A stretch of DNA of 64,000 nucleotides from Gymnorhina tibicen (GCA_013399875.1 VXAZ01002268.1:126974-190973); one strand, 5' to 3'. Shown: positions 1 through 12,854, numbered from the stretch's first letter. Program-made: numbers and translations. Notes: generated by a model not told the origin, from the letters alone.

Positions 1-740
1 AAAGATGGCTGGGAACAGGCAGCACTGATGTAGCAAGTGCAAACCAAGCGTTGTCCATCTGATTGCCTTTCTGTCATGAGAGAACTGACTCTCTAGGCAG
101 GGATATGTAAATAATTTCTTTTTTTTTACATCAGGAGAGTATTGAGAAGAGGTGCTATAGACTCTTAAAATGACTTTTTCCTCTTCTAGTCCACAGACAG
201 AAACTTCTTTTTTTTTTTTGGTCATGTTAACAGAGACATCAAAAATTAGCTGAACCCTTTTAATGAGGAAAAAGGAAATTTAAACACTGTCTTTTCAAAA
301 CAAATAATGTGGCTTAGGCTTATTTAAATAACATGTACCTAACCTCTGAGAACTGTAACTCCAAGCTGCTCTTGTATGCAGAAGCTTAGTAGCATTCAGA
401 TAAGACAGTCACTAGTGAAGGACAGTGAAAACTCAGATCTGGAAACCTGAATGATCTGAGGTACATGCAATGCATTAACCTACAGAGGTAGGAAAGAAAC
501 ATTCTGTTTTGAAATCCTGCATTGTTTGGATAACTGGTGTATGCACTGCTCCTGAACTTCTATGAATGCTTTTGAAAAGCTGTACCTTAGAGCACTTCAG
601 GAGCTGTAGAGACAGTCACAGAAGGCAGAACATCAAATATGGACAGATGTAAAGATCACTTAATATTTTGCTGGAACATTTTAAGACGATAAACTGGCAG
701 AAGCTAGAAAAATCACTTTGTATCACTTGGTAAAGGTATA

Positions 741-746
741 TTTATT
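741..746 (-). promoter_or_regulatory. Possible poly(A) signal AATAAA
   Basis: On the minus strand an AATAAA hexamer lies about 380 bases downstream of the TAA that closes the last exon. It is the clearest such hexamer I noticed in the first kilobase. In AT-rich DNA this hexamer is common by chance, so the call rests on position only. Confidence 0.3.
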
Positions 747-1126
747 AATATACAATTTTAGGCTATTAGATAATAATATGTATATAACTGTACATATATA
801 ATATGTACACGTATATAATTCAAAATATTACAATCACTTATTAACAGTCTATTCTGGTGAACAAGTTAAGTTTCTCAAGTCCAAATTTTGCAGAAGAAAT
901 AAAAATCAGGATGTTGAGACGCTGGTTGTTAAAAAAGAATAATTTTACTTAGCTCTTAGTCACATGGGATTGCTAGAGAGGGGGTAGAGACAGAAGATGC
1001 TTTCCCAGAGAGGGAATTTAACGGTTTAGCCTGTTCAATTGTGGGATCAGGCAAGATTAGAGTGCGCCTCTTTGGAGAATGACAGAAAGTAATCCTAAAT
1101 GATGTGGAACACACAGTTTTGTACAT

Positions 1127-1268
1127 TTAGCTTTGTCCTTCTCTCCTAAGGAATCTATCTACTGTATTCTTCTGATTAATAAATACTGACTTTGAAAAGC
1201 CTGCTCGATGGTCTGCAAATACTTGCTGAGACAAAGGATGACATCTGTGACAGAGGTCTATACTCATT
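1127..1268 (-). CDS. Terminal coding exon with stop codon
   Basis: A strong acceptor, TTTTCTCTCTTTGGCAG, precedes the exon. The frame begins with one base that completes a codon from the exon at 2014-2079 (GG+A, Gly). It then runs 46 codons to a TAA at 1127-1129. Fragments are MSIDLCHRCHPLSQQVF and NTVDRFLRREGQS. The phase match with the previous exon and a clean stop support a C-terminal exon. A competing frame (NEYRPLSQMSSFVSAS) with a GTCAGT donor at the same place is open too but needs a different incoming phase. Function unknown. Confidence 0.58.
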
Positions 1269-2013
1269 CTGCCAAAGAGAGAAAATGTTGAAAACGCAGG
1301 TCGTAAGCTCAAGAGCAACAGAATTATGCATTTTGCCCTTTTAAAGAGGAGTCATAAATTCATCAATTTGAAAGAGTACACATCAAAAAAGATTAAAAGA
1401 CTGAAGGATGAAGAACATCTAATAAATGCATGACAGCATGTTACTTCTGTCATGCACTAAAGAATTTCACACTGTTTGATGGTAGAACAATAACTACTTA
1501 AATCATGATTCAGTGTAACAACTCGTAAGTTTTGATAAGCTTAGCAGCAAGTAGAATACAATAGATACAATTTTAGTACATAAATTTGAATCAAATGGAG
1601 ACAAAAGAGCCAAATAAATACTTACTAGAGATAAAAACTGCTTACAAAAATAGGATTTTAGGTACATAATCTGAAAGTGGAAGAAAATGGCTATTGAAAG
1701 TTTAGAATTTCATTGTGTAACTCCTGATGTATAACTGTTCAGTACCCAACAAGAGGTTAGATATTTGACTGTTCACCAGAACACACAAAAAGTAAAAGGC
1801 AATACTTTCACAAAATCTAACAGGCAATAAACCCAAATATACCACAGAGCATGAGGAGTTACACCAGACAGGCTGTTCATGCACTTCAACAAGCATACAG
1901 TACTTTTTAACTTCCAGAAACAAACCCAATGCCTTATTGACACAGTATTTACTTTTCTCTACGTTAGGAGTACAGGTTATTATTCATAAGAATCACATAT
2001 TTACTGTTCTTAC

Positions 2014-2079
2014 CCAACCAGTTCATACTCACTATCCTCACTCAGTCTTCTTGCAATATGGTAAGTGAAGACTGGAAAA
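2014..2079 (-). CDS. Internal coding exon (FTYHIARR exon)
   Basis: The donor is near-consensus (GG|GTAAGAAC). The coding frame reads FPVFTYHIARRLSEDSEYEL, 21 codons, entering with one base of a split codon and leaving in phase 2. The acceptor ATCCCAG is modest with a weak pyrimidine tract. A stop lies seven codons upstream in frame, so the exon cannot extend far. Phase joins correctly to 1268 downstream and to 5672-5692 upstream. Confidence 0.68.
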
Positions 2080-5000
2080 CTGGGATTTATGGGTTAGAGT
2101 TGTTGTGTAATCTTGTACAGTTACGCCTGGGAACTCAGAGCAAGGGCCTGACAGAACAGCACTAAACAGAATGAAAAAACCGCTGTGCATTTCAAGACAC
2201 TATGGATTATGTTATAAAAAGGCAGCTATGTTTGAAAGGGCTAGGAAGAACAGAAAGTCAGTGATCTTATGAAATATAACACATTTTAAGAGAAGAGAAG
2301 AGCAGTCAAGAGAATGAAAATTTAAAAAGTGAAACAGGAAAAGATTCCTACACATATACACATAGACATATCTGTACAGTCCACCTAAATACATGAATAT
2401 TTGATAAGATACAATATTAGCATCTTTATTAAAACTCTTTATAGCCCTGGACTATCATTCTCTGACAAATTATGTTTCCCCTTTAACTATTTTTTTGTTT
2501 CTTTTTTTCCTAAGTAAGTAATAGTAATAACAATAAAAACGTTGTCATTGAACATAGTGCTATGCTTTCTATGTGCACATCTGTAACACTTTGGCTGTGC
2601 AGTGAGCTGCTAAAAATGTGAACAGACAAACCAATGCAAAACCTCAATATATCTGATAAAGCATCACACATCCTGATTGTCAAATTTCTCTGCAAAAGAC
2701 CTGTGTGTTTAATAGCAGTCCAACAGCTACTTCCCACATTCTTGAGGACCACAGGTTTCCAATAGTTCGAAAGCTATTATTTCAAAGACAGAAGAGTCAA
2801 GAGGTCCATAAAGAGAAGGAAGAAATTATTCAACTTCAGATGGTTGTAGAAAAGTCAAAATTAGGTCTATAACATACTGAAAAAATGATTAAGCTTGTAT
2901 TAGAAAAGCAATCTGAAAAATAGCAGCAACAATAGATACTACCTAGCGATGCGACTGATGTACTATTATGGCATTTCCATAGCATTAAAAAAGGAGTCTG
3001 AAAAAACAATGTTCAGACAAAATAATCCATCTGCACCATCACTGCTCTTTCAACTGTTTTTTGCTTTTTAAATACTTCAATTTTGTTTAGAATGCCATCA
3101 TACACTAGTTTTACCCTCTTACATCAACAACCAATTTTTACCTATATAACTAACACTAATATGGCAGCTACATTTAGAAAGTTTCACTAAAGACATAGAG
3201 CTGGTCAGGCATCACCTCAAATCCAGTGTTCAGTTTGGGTCCCCTCACTACAAGAAGGACATTGAGGGGCTGGAGCATGTCCAGAGAAGGGCACTGGAGC
3301 TGGTGAAGGGTCTGGAGCACAAGTCTGATGGGGAGCAGCTGAGGGAGCTGAGACTGTTCAGCCTGGAGAAAAGGTGGCTCAGGAGAGGCTTTATTGCTCT
3401 CTACAATTCCCTGAGAGGAGGTTGAAGCCAAGTGGGGATTGGCCTCTTTTCCCAAGTAACAAGTAACAGATGAAACGTTGAGCCACGGAAAGTTTAGAGT
3501 TGATCCTGGGAAAAATTTCTTCACCAAAAGTGTTGTCAATCACTGGGAAAGGCTGCCCAGGGCAGTGGTGGAGTCACCATTCCTGGAGGTATTTGAAAGA
3601 CGTATGGATGTGGCACTCAGGGACTTGGATTAGTGGTGGACTTGGCAGTAATGGTTGGGGTAAAGATCTTGAAGGTTTTTTCCAATTCCAATTCAATCAG
3701 TTCTGTGATTCAAAAGATACAGCATATGGACAGCTACAGCTATGGGACAACACAGTCTTTCCAGCAACAACATTTTGAAGACAGTTATCAGCCAAGGTAA
3801 TTAGTTTAGGAGTAATACATACAGTTCAAGTATAATGGTACCAATGTTTCTGTTTCCACTGTTGAAGGGAGAAAACCTAGTTGGGCAGGAGAGGGTATGA
3901 CGCTAGGATATAGCCAGGATGATATGAGCACAGGCAGTGATAGCATTTATGTTACAACCTTAAGCTTATGCAGACTTCTTATCTAATTATGCCTGAGTAC
4001 ATTTGTAGATGAGTGTTTAAGACAGCTCTGGGAATAGCATTTGCTGTTAAAGGCTTTGCAGTGATCAGCAGAAGTGCAAGCACTGTATTTTTGTCAAGGA
4101 GAAATGAATCTTCACAAGCAGAGAAGACTGGACACCCATGAAAGAAGGCACGAAGGCACTAATGCAAGGTCCAGATTACCCTTCCAGATGTGCAGTTATC
4201 CCTAGTAGAATCACCTATATATTTGCCAAAGTATAGTTTAAGCCATTGTCAAGATGTAACTCGGTGTGATTTTTAAAGTAAAATAAAACAAAGTAAGATT
4301 GAAACACATGTTTTTATAAATAATCTGTATGTATTTATTTTACTTCACTGAAGCCTGGAATTGATATAATGCTTTTCTTAAAATTGCTGAGTTAAAGTAT
4401 ATTACTGAAAGTATCTTTAGAGAGCTAAAAGGTATCCAAAAAGGACAATAAGATTTGATGCAGTGGCTGACAGACTGCTCTGTTTCCTATTGTGGCAATT
4501 GTTGCTAAGGTCTCAGATCACAGCATGAAGTTACATACAGCATGTGCTGCAACAAATCCATATAATCAGGGAAGGACAGACTGTCAGCCTCAATTTTGAA
4601 TTTTTCTGTTTTTGTCAGCATTTATCACTCCACAGCTCAACATAAATTAACTTTAACACAGGATTTTGTGTCTGTTAACATAACATTTAATACATTCCAA
4701 TGCAGTTATATTGCTCTGCTTTGGAAAACACAGTCAGAGAAAAGTGATGTAACTTGCCATTAATTTCATTATGACTAATGAAACTGAGGTTGTTCATATA
4801 AATCAATACAACTGGATGCTGAGAGTGAGCACAGCTGACAGGGAGAAATGAAGATAATTTAAAAAGGTTCCATACTGTGAATCATCACAAGTTGGCTTGA
4901 AAAATAATGAAAGAACTACTTTCAGAGAACTCGTTTTGAAGATCCTCCTTGTTTAATATCTGAAATAAGTTGTGTGTATTCTTCTATGACAGCTAAAGCT

Positions 5001-5671
5001 GAAGTTTTGATGAAAAAAAGCATAAATTATCTGTAATTCCTTAAAGAGTAAGGTGTCAAATATTGACACCTAGAGTGCATCTCCAAGACATTTGTAGCTG
5101 AATGGTTACACAATCTCTCTTAGAATAATAACATTTCCAGCATTAATTAGCTGTCCTGTATAATGAATAGAATGAAACTTCATAAAATGAGCCAAGTGTA
5201 TTCACCTAAGGAACTCTTTAAACAATAATTAGCATGATGAAATGCAAACAAAAAATGCTAGTTCCGAAGGGCTTGAAAAATACTTGTTTTATTAAGTATT
5301 TCTCCAATGTACTTCACATTCAGACATCTAATCCATTCCCTTAAAAATAAAGGCCATTTTCTTGGGAACTCTACAGGAAAGCAGTTTAGCACAGCAGAAC
5401 CTTTTCTAACAAAATCTAACTGGATCAGAAAGTACAGGAATGTTTATGCCAAGTAGAGTATGTCTACTTATTAGCACTACACATTAAGAAAATGCCAAAT
5501 TTAAAATATAAATTTGGCTTCAACAGAGTAAAAATGCACAGCCACACTAAAGTAAGTGCTTATCTAAGTTGCTTAGTGGGCTTTAATTTTCCTTTTGGCT
5601 TCTTAACATAAACACTTTAATAAACAGAAGTTTTTCCCTTTATATGGTTATGTAAGAATGCAATAGCTTAC
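2080..5671. other. Intron with a CR1 copy; otherwise nothing seen
   Basis: AT-rich sequence between two candidate exons. Apart from the CR1 copy I see no convincing exon, RNA gene or repeat. The short minus-strand ORFs at 2212-2394 and 2510-2752 lack paired splice signals. Confidence 0.5.
3196..3713 (+). mobile_element. CR1 LINE 3' fragment
   Basis: Recognised from the conserved 3' region of avian CR1: an AAGAAGGACATTGAGG-type stretch near 3250, CTGTTCAGCCTGGAGAA near 3355, a GGCTGCCCAGGGCAGTGG block near 3550 and the terminal TTCTGTGATTC near 3700. The copy is 5'-truncated as usual for CR1 and many substitutions mark it as old. ORFs of 121 and 92 codons over it are shadows. It lies in the intron between 2079 and 5672, antisense to the host gene. 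Confidence 0.92.
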
Positions 5672-5692
5672 CTGATAACTTCATTCAGGACA
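5672..5692 (-). CDS. Candidate 21-base microexon
   Basis: The donor CAG|GTAAGC is near-consensus. The acceptor TTTTCTTTTGAATAAAG is acceptable. The 21 bases encode VLNEVI plus split codons, entering and leaving in phase 2. The exit joins the exon at 2079 as AG+T (Ser). Its incoming phase does not match the exit of 6420-6511, so an exon is missing between them, perhaps in or near the 66-N gap. Short exons are easily mimicked by chance. Confidence 0.42.
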
Positions 5693-6286
5693 CTTTATTC
5701 AAAAGAAAACTAGAAACTGAAATAATGAAGTAATAATGAAGGTTTTAATGGCCTAGACAAAGAATTGGCATGCATACAGACAACATTCATTTAGAAGATA
5801 AAAAATTCTCTAATCGAACAACTGTTTGTTTGCCAATTGGGATATAACCAGTAGCCCAAGAATAAGGTCAACCAAAGTTGTATCTTGGGAGTTACACAGT
5901 TCTATAATAAGGTCTATTTATGTGTCAGCCATTTCTTTACATTACAGTTTGTGCTCACATGGCAACAACAATTTTTGATACACAAAGTATTAAATTTTCT
6001 CTATGCCAGTCTAAAAATAATACAAAATACATAGTTGCCGTAAGTGATAAGCAATGTTTATGACTATTCTTGTGAGGAAGAGGAAGGCCCCTGCTAAATT
6101 GTGGATAGGAATTACTTGTAATTGTTCAAATGACACCACATGTATTCATCTATATACACTTAATGAACTCAGGCTTGCAAACTTAAGCAAAAGTCATCTT
6201 ACATACAAACACCTTAAGGCAGACAGCCACTGGAAGTTTCAGGTTCTGGTACCTTTACTCATTAATAAAGCTTAAAATCTGCAGTC

Positions 6287-6352
6287 NNNNNNNNNNNNNN
6301 NNNNNNNNNNNNNNNNNNNNNNNNNNNNNNNNNNNNNNNNNNNNNNNNNNNN
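6287..6352. other. Assembly gap (66 N)
   Basis: A run of 66 N. Its true length is unknown. It falls in the interval where the exon phases require at least one more coding exon, between 6420 and 5692. Confidence 0.98.
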
Positions 6353-6419
6353 TTAAGCAAATTTTAGCTTATGGAAAGGATCCAAACAGTCAAACACTAT
6401 CCAAGTGAAAATGGTATAC

Positions 6420-6511
6420 ATGGAATCTTGTTAGAGAGTGGCAAACATTTATCTGTAGCACATCTGCAGTAGTTTCGAAGTCTTTTCTTGATGTGTAAGC
6501 AGTCACACAGG
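6420..6511 (-). CDS. Internal coding exon (TAYTSRKDFE exon)
   Basis: The acceptor is strong (TTTGTTTCTTCAG). Thirty codons follow, reading VTAYTSRKDFETTADVLQ and then NVCHSLTRFH. The exon enters with two bases of a split codon (phase 1) and exits in phase 0 at a weak donor, CAT|GTATAC. Its entry phase matches the exit of 11274-11310 (A+CC, Thr). A 117-codon ORF in another frame over this area is a shadow. Confidence 0.72.
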
Positions 6512-9500
6512 CTGAAGAAACAAATTTGCTCCTTTCTGCCGGAAGAATAATTACTTTCAATATTATTTATACTTTTGAGCAGCATGAATTTTAGAATTTT
6601 ATGAGGAAGAAAACACGGTGAATCATTTTCTGTTTCATAATCCAGAAGGGTAAGCAGTTGTGTTAGCATAGTGGTGACCAAGAAAGCAAAACTAACTGAA
6701 CTGCTACTAACTGAAATTTCTAGATACATGATCTCAGCAGATAAATCCACTCCTATTTGCCTTGTTTTCTGACAGCTTTTACAGGGACTGTACTCCTCTA
6801 CATTCCATTACAAATGACTTGGTGTACAGGTGACAGGGTCCCCATCCTTGTTAAACAATGTAGATCACAAAATTCCAACTGTATCCATAAATAAATGCAA
6901 TGTGGGAAATACGTTAGTGAGTTATTACCAAACTTGTAATTAATTTTTATGCTGCTGAAATTGCACTACTACTATTTAGCTGAATTGTATGCACACCAAA
7001 ACTAGACCAGGCATGAATGAGACAAAACCAAAAGGTCAGTATGATGGCATTTGAACTCAACAGTTCCATTTTTCTTCTACAGTAAGAGGAGAAAAAGAAT
7101 ACAAACTTTTGCCAAGGAAGTATTTTTTCCCCCTCTCCCTGCTATCCACAAGATTCCATGAACATTACTCAGAAATACCAACAGTGCTGCTAGAGATAAA
7201 TTTCAACAGTGAACACACCTTTGTGCATGTAGTGTAAGAAAATAATTTTGATCCTTGCAATAGATCAATATCTTTGTTTTCCTCAGCTATGAGCACTGCT
7301 TTTATTCTGGATGTCTTTTGTTCTACTATATTGCAGACAATACATCCCCAAAGCTGAAATGGACTTCCACCACATTTTGTTGTTATTGCTTTTTGCCTCA
7401 GTATGTCTGTCTTCAATCATATTGACAGTAATTGTTAAAAAAAAAAAGAAGTTTAAATTTCTTTTCATCCAAAACTGTGCTTGTGCCAGAACTCTGTGCT
7501 TACGGCTGTAAACCTCTATCCCTTGTACTTAAAACTTTTCTGGTTGTACAAAAAAATATGATGCTGCATAGAACCTACCCTGTAAAATCCATTATTGGCT
7601 AGGACATTAGTCAGGACACCCCTAGATAACTGAATCTTCTGTTAAGTCTACATGTGGTAACTCTTCTTCCAGCCTTCTGAAGCCCCCCACTTAAAATATT
7701 TTCTGTCAGTTCTGTCTGCTACTTGCCTTGTTTCTTTCAGCCCATTTGTTGCTCGGAGTCATTCTCAAGAGCATAATAACTCCTACTCTATTAAGTAATT
7801 ATGAAAACTAAGTGACTCCTCTGTAAACTGAACAGTAAAATTCAACACGGACTCAAACCCAAAAGAAGAATGAGCTTATACAATTAACTACTGATTTATT
7901 TCCAATGTAAATGACACTAAAATTAGGATAATTAGAAATTATTCATACACCTACACTTTAACTTACTTTGGCAAACAAATTATGTCTACAGATTTGCCAA
8001 GTACCAGAATCACCCTGGAAATCCGACTAGCTGTTGGGAAGCTAGTATTTCAGAGCTGTGTGAAGTACTTCTAAGATCATTGCACTCACCAACATGGCAA
8101 TGTGAAAAATTCAGGAAACTGAATTAAAGCAAGCCTTATCATGGAGGGGAAAAAGGAAAAAATTATTAACAGACAGAAGTTTCATACATGAACATCAGTT
8201 ATAACTTTCACTAGTGGTGGGAGACACTACCTCCATTACAGCTGATAACCCATTAATATTTTTTGCCATCAAAATGCTGTAAGCAGAAAGCTGTGGACTT
8301 TTTAGTCCCTTGTTACTGGCTTATTCCTATCCAAGGGATGACAGTTCCATGACAGGGAAGGTAAGGAAAGAGAAAAGAGCAAAGGCAGCTGCAGGTTTGA
8401 AGACCTCACAGTTTTTCTACTCTTCTGTTTTCCAGGTTCCCCAGACTTTATGCCAAAGCCATTCCCAAAGCCTCTAAGAAGACTGAAATTCCAAGAAATG
8501 AAATTCCCAAACTGCAAGACCTCTTCTTCAGTCTTCCAAACTTTAGTGCAAGCTAGGAAGAAGACACTTAACTTTCATGTAACAGTTTCAGTGAAAGAAG
8601 CCCAAGTTTATGCATCTTCTTGGGTTTTATGAAACCGAGTGTTTTCCTGGCAGATTATATTGGAGAATGGCATTATCACGTTGTGGTAGGTTGAAACTTA
8701 GCTGAGGGCCAAGTTGCTAATCCAGTAAGTAAGCTGGTAACGCCTCTATGATTTAAAGCCAGCACAAGCACGGGAAGTTCTTTTTGTTCCTGCTTTCCAG
8801 CCGAGAGATGGGGGGGGAGGCTCCTTGACCCCCAGTGCGGCGGCAGCGGGCCGAGCCGGTGGGAAGCCACCCCAGAGCCGTGAGTAGCTGTGCAGCTGGA
8901 AAACCCCAGCTGAACCGGGACTGTTCGGCCAAGATAAGATCTGAAGTTGCTGCGGCCCCGCGTGGAGCCGGCGGGAGCCGGCAGAGCCCCCTCCTCTTCC
9001 CTGCAACCAGCACAGCTCACGCCGAATCAAAGAAGACATCATTGCAGCCATCAGCATAATGAGAGTGAGGCTTTTCTCCAACGTAAAGCCTGGACAAGAT
9101 CAACTCCTTAATATGGCGACTTCAAGGTCAGAAAGAGAAGGTTGAGATAATGTGAGACGAAGCTAAAAATGGTGGCGGGAAAAGAGGGCGGAGGCGCTTC
9201 CAGCGCTAGAGCTTAGAACGCTTCTTGCAAGCCGTGGTACAAACTGTAATATCACAAACTGTTTCTCTAAGTCTATAACTTACATAAGTACATGGGAGGA
9301 TGGAAAAATTCATGCGAGGCCTGTGAAGATGAGAGAATGCCTAGGCCAGCCCATATGGAAGAGGTGAAAGGCTTTTAGAGATTTTGAAGAAGAGAGCCTT
9401 TTTTTCAGGTTAGAATAACTCACCCTTAAATGACTAAAAACCCCATGTTATGGCTCATGACTGGCAGTGTGAAAAGACTGTGAGATTTCATGGGAGAGAT

Positions 9501-11273
9501 GTTTTTCCATCTCAGTAGATTGTTTCCTTCCGGGCGGACTTTTGCTGGTGACAGTTTGGAAACCACATTAAAGCAGAAGAAACTCTTTTTCCTCAAATAT
9601 TGGAGGGACTTTTAAGAACTGCAATACTGACCAAATTCCCTGTTTTATTCTTTCCTTTTCACAGGTTGGTGGGATGGAGGTGGTGCTGGAAGAGAGGGGA
9701 GTTTGCTTTAATTTCTTAAAGTTTCTTTTTACTTTTAATTTTGTTAGTAATAAATCTCCTTTATACTATAATTGTTTAGGTGTGGGCCTGTTTTGCCTTG
9801 TAGGTTTCCCATTTTCCTCAATATTCCTTATTTTCTCCTCATGCAAACAATTAGATTTCGTGTGCTTGGTGTTTAGCTGCATCAAACCATGACACATGTA
9901 CTATTAATGTATTTCATACTCGTTTAATGAAAACCTCTCATTAAGATCTCAAGTTAGGAATTTAGTCTTAAACTGTAATTACAGCTACATCACTACAACA
10001 TTGTCCCTTTTTGTCTAGAATTCATTTTATTTTCCATGCAAATAAAATTGTTTTAAATAAATAATCACTTTCTGGGATGTCTGTATAAATAAAAGTAACC
10101 TTTTCTCCAATTCCCACCTGAAAAAGCTAAGAAAACCAAATCAGATTTTCTTCTCCTGGCAAAAACTATACTGAAAGTTTTTAAGAATGGCACATGAATT
10201 AGAAGGAGACAGTTCATAACTATGTCATAAACAGATGGCCCCGTAAGGGTTGATAAATAGTACAGTAAGCAACAGACTGTTGTTTAATTCATCCAGTCAT
10301 GTTCAAATATATATCTTGTTGTGTATCAAATTAGATCTTGGTTGCAATTTTGGACATGGTAAATGAGAAACAGAAATCTGAATTATACTAGGTAAAATTT
10401 CCCTTTATCTTTCTAATAGCCATAAGTAACATCATGACACCTACAGAAAATAGTAGAGGCAAGATGATTGAGAGTTTCAACAGAATTACACTGTAAACCT
10501 CCTAAAAAATGCTTACAATGCAAAGTTTTCTCTTTTTTTTGTTTTTCAAATGAAGCAACAAATTAATCCATATTTCTATCATACCACTCAATTTATGACT
10601 GCATAACTTGGTTAACACAGAGTGAACATAGATTAGCTTTTTGTTATTATAATACAGTAATTTTCAAATAGTTTTTTTGTGTACTGCAGGAATCTGCAGT
10701 ACTTCTGTAGGTTTCATGGAAGACTCAAATATGGCATACAGTGATCTACACATATTTGTAGAACATCCATATTTCCATTACAAAATTTGTAGAGATCCAC
10801 AAATCAAGGAAGGCTGAACACCACTAGTGTGAATCAATTGCTACACTGACATATACTTTACACTGAGGTAGGTATATTTAAAAGAAAAGTGAATACTGTC
10901 ACACTTAAAGCAGCAAATACACAACATTATACATATAAAAATGCTTATTTTAATCAAAAACAGGCATTTCTAAATGCACACATGTATAAATGTACAAATG
11001 AAATCTGCGTGGACATCTTAAAAAGATTAACAATGCACCCAAAGAATCATTTCCTTCATCACTAGGCTGAAAATTTCTAAAAATTTAAAAGAAAAACACT
11101 CCCTGTCCCCATGCCTTCCACAGACACCCACTCCTTCTTTAAAAAGATTTAATAGAAACATAAAAATGGAAGCTTTACATTTACAAAGACGGACATTCAA
11201 TGGTTCATTGGGAGATTAAAGTCCAAGATCCTGAGACACTGAATGAAATCATCAGTCTTTTCGAATGAGATAC
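6512..11273. other. Intron holding the solo LTR
   Basis: AT-rich sequence between candidate exons. The only recognised element is the LTR at 8682-9894. Short ORFs at 7165-7511 and 8302-8632 have no paired splice signals or recognisable product. Confidence 0.45.
8682..9894 (+). mobile_element. Solitary retroviral LTR, about 1.2 kb
   Basis: Begins TGTGGTAGGTTGAAAC and ends TTAGCTGCATCAAACCATGACA, resembling the TG...CA ends of avian ERV LTRs. The flanking 5-base target duplication is CACGT (8677-8681) against CATGT (9895-9899), one C-to-T change at a CpG. An AATAAA at 9749-9754 fits an R/U5 poly(A) signal. The 8820-9220 part is GC- and CpG-rich. No gag, pol or env remains, so this is a solo LTR left by recombination. 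It is antisense to the host gene. Family name not assigned. It lies in an intron. Confidence 0.8.
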
Positions 11274-11310
11274 TGTAATATCTTTGTCTGTTCTGGTTGT
11301 TGCAAGTTAG
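11274..11310 (-). CDS. Internal coding exon with alternative acceptor
   Basis: The reading is LTCNNQNRQRYY in phase 0, leaving in phase 1 at TACA|GTATCTC. It fits the exit of 12408-12508 (phase 0) and the entry of 6420-6511 (phase 1). The acceptor is TTTTAGTTCAACAG. A second, stronger acceptor, TTTTTTGCAG, sits 50 bases upstream (exon end 11360) and extends the same open frame (DNFSGYVQAYKLILVQQ), but it would need a phase-1 donor that I do not find upstream. Alternative use is possible. Confidence 0.52.
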
Positions 11311-12407
11311 CTGTTGAACTAAAATTAACTTATAGGCCTGGACATACCCAGAGAAATTATCTGCAAAAAATTCATACAAGGTCTTACAGTAATATCAACA
11401 TCTTGAATGAAGTTAAAAACTACCTAGAAATTAGAGCCTGTCTGGAGCATATATTGAAAAGTTTTGCAAAGAATCCAGTGGAGCAGCCAGCAGTAATTTA
11501 TTCAGAATTTTACACCAGGTTAAGATACAGCTTCAAGAAGGACATGATGCCTTAATATACTCTCAGTTCAATAGATGAAGACACTAGTTAACAGGATGGA
11601 GACCAAAGCTGGGAAAAAATTTGAAGCCTCCTCACCAAACATAATTACTGCCTGTTTACTTCTATTTAATCATTTCAAAGCAGAAAACAACTGAAAAAAT
11701 TTCATATACAAAATGCTTTACCAGCAAATATTAAGTATCATCTGCTATAAAATCAGTTGTCTTGGTACTTCTAAACTAACTGTTTTTTCTGAAAATTATC
11801 ACTTTTATATAGTCTAACTCAATAGTTATGTAGGCAGCCCTCTTCCATATCTCTATTATACATCTGGATTAGAAAGAAATTTCTATTTTGATCTCAATGA
11901 AAAGTGCAAACATGACTTTGATTATTTGGATTCCATTATAAACCAAAATGTAAGTATCTCCCTCACTGACTAAAGGCCAAAAATGAAAGACCTTGAAGAA
12001 TGGGCTTCATTAGCTCCAGAAGAAGAGTTACTTTACTATGTTAACCAATATCTGGACATCACAAAAAACACCTAGATTTAGGTCTGTGACCTGTTGTTTC
12101 CTGTAAATATCTCAAAGATGCCAATACTTTTGGGAGTGAAGAAACTTCAGCTATTTAAGGCTTATGTTAATGGATTTGCTACTCAATTTTAGAAAATAGT
12201 CATGTAGTTAAAAATGTTTTCAATGAGTACTGTTCAACAATATTTTAAAAGAATAGCTGTTCTACACTGCAAGACATAAGAGAAAATTTTCAGAAATTAT
12301 ATGCACAGAATAACTCACTCTAAATCAAGTGAACTGCTCATTTGTTCAGACCAATGCTACACCTACATCCCAGTTATCTGAAACAAGCACCTCTCAGGGC
12401 AATTAAC

Positions 12408-12508
12408 CTGTTGCTGAGGCATATTTTGATGTTCATAGTGTCTCAATGTGTAACAGACCTCCAAAGCATAATCTGTCAGTGCTAGAAAATTTTGTTGCAG
12501 CTTCAAAG
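12408..12508 (-). CDS. Internal coding exon (LALTDYALEVCY exon)
   Basis: The acceptor CAACTATTCCCACAG is good. Thirty-three codons read LKLQQNFLALTDYALEVCY and then TLRHYEHQNMPQQQ. The exon enters in phase 1 and leaves in phase 0 at CAACAG|GTTAATTG. The composition suggests an amphipathic helix. The entry matches the phase-1 exit of 14460-14521 (G+CT, Ala). A 76-codon ORF in another frame is a shadow. Confidence 0.75.
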
Positions 12509-12854
12509 CTGTGGGAATAGTTGCACAGATTCACTAGGAACTGTATGAGTTCCTTGTGTGATAACAACCAGAAGGGATGGTTTTTTGCACACTGTAGGAA
12601 TCTACAATATTTCAAGGCACCCAGTCCATAGGGCCTGAGCACAGGTTTCACTTTATTTACCACTTTTCTGTATTTTTAGTAAGTACTTAGATGATGCTCA
12701 TCTCCCTAGAATATGCAGTCACTGCCAGTAGATTCAGAAAGTTCAGATGTAAGGCCAATTTCACCTCTGCAACTATTTTCAAACTGGTTCTACAGGGACT
12801 GTAAACTGTACAGACTAATGTATCCATTTTGACCTCTGAAGTATTTCAGCTAGT

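Noticed and set aside
8676..9081. ORFs of 74-114 codons on both strands
   Set aside because: They fall in the GC-rich core of the solo LTR, where stops are rare by composition.
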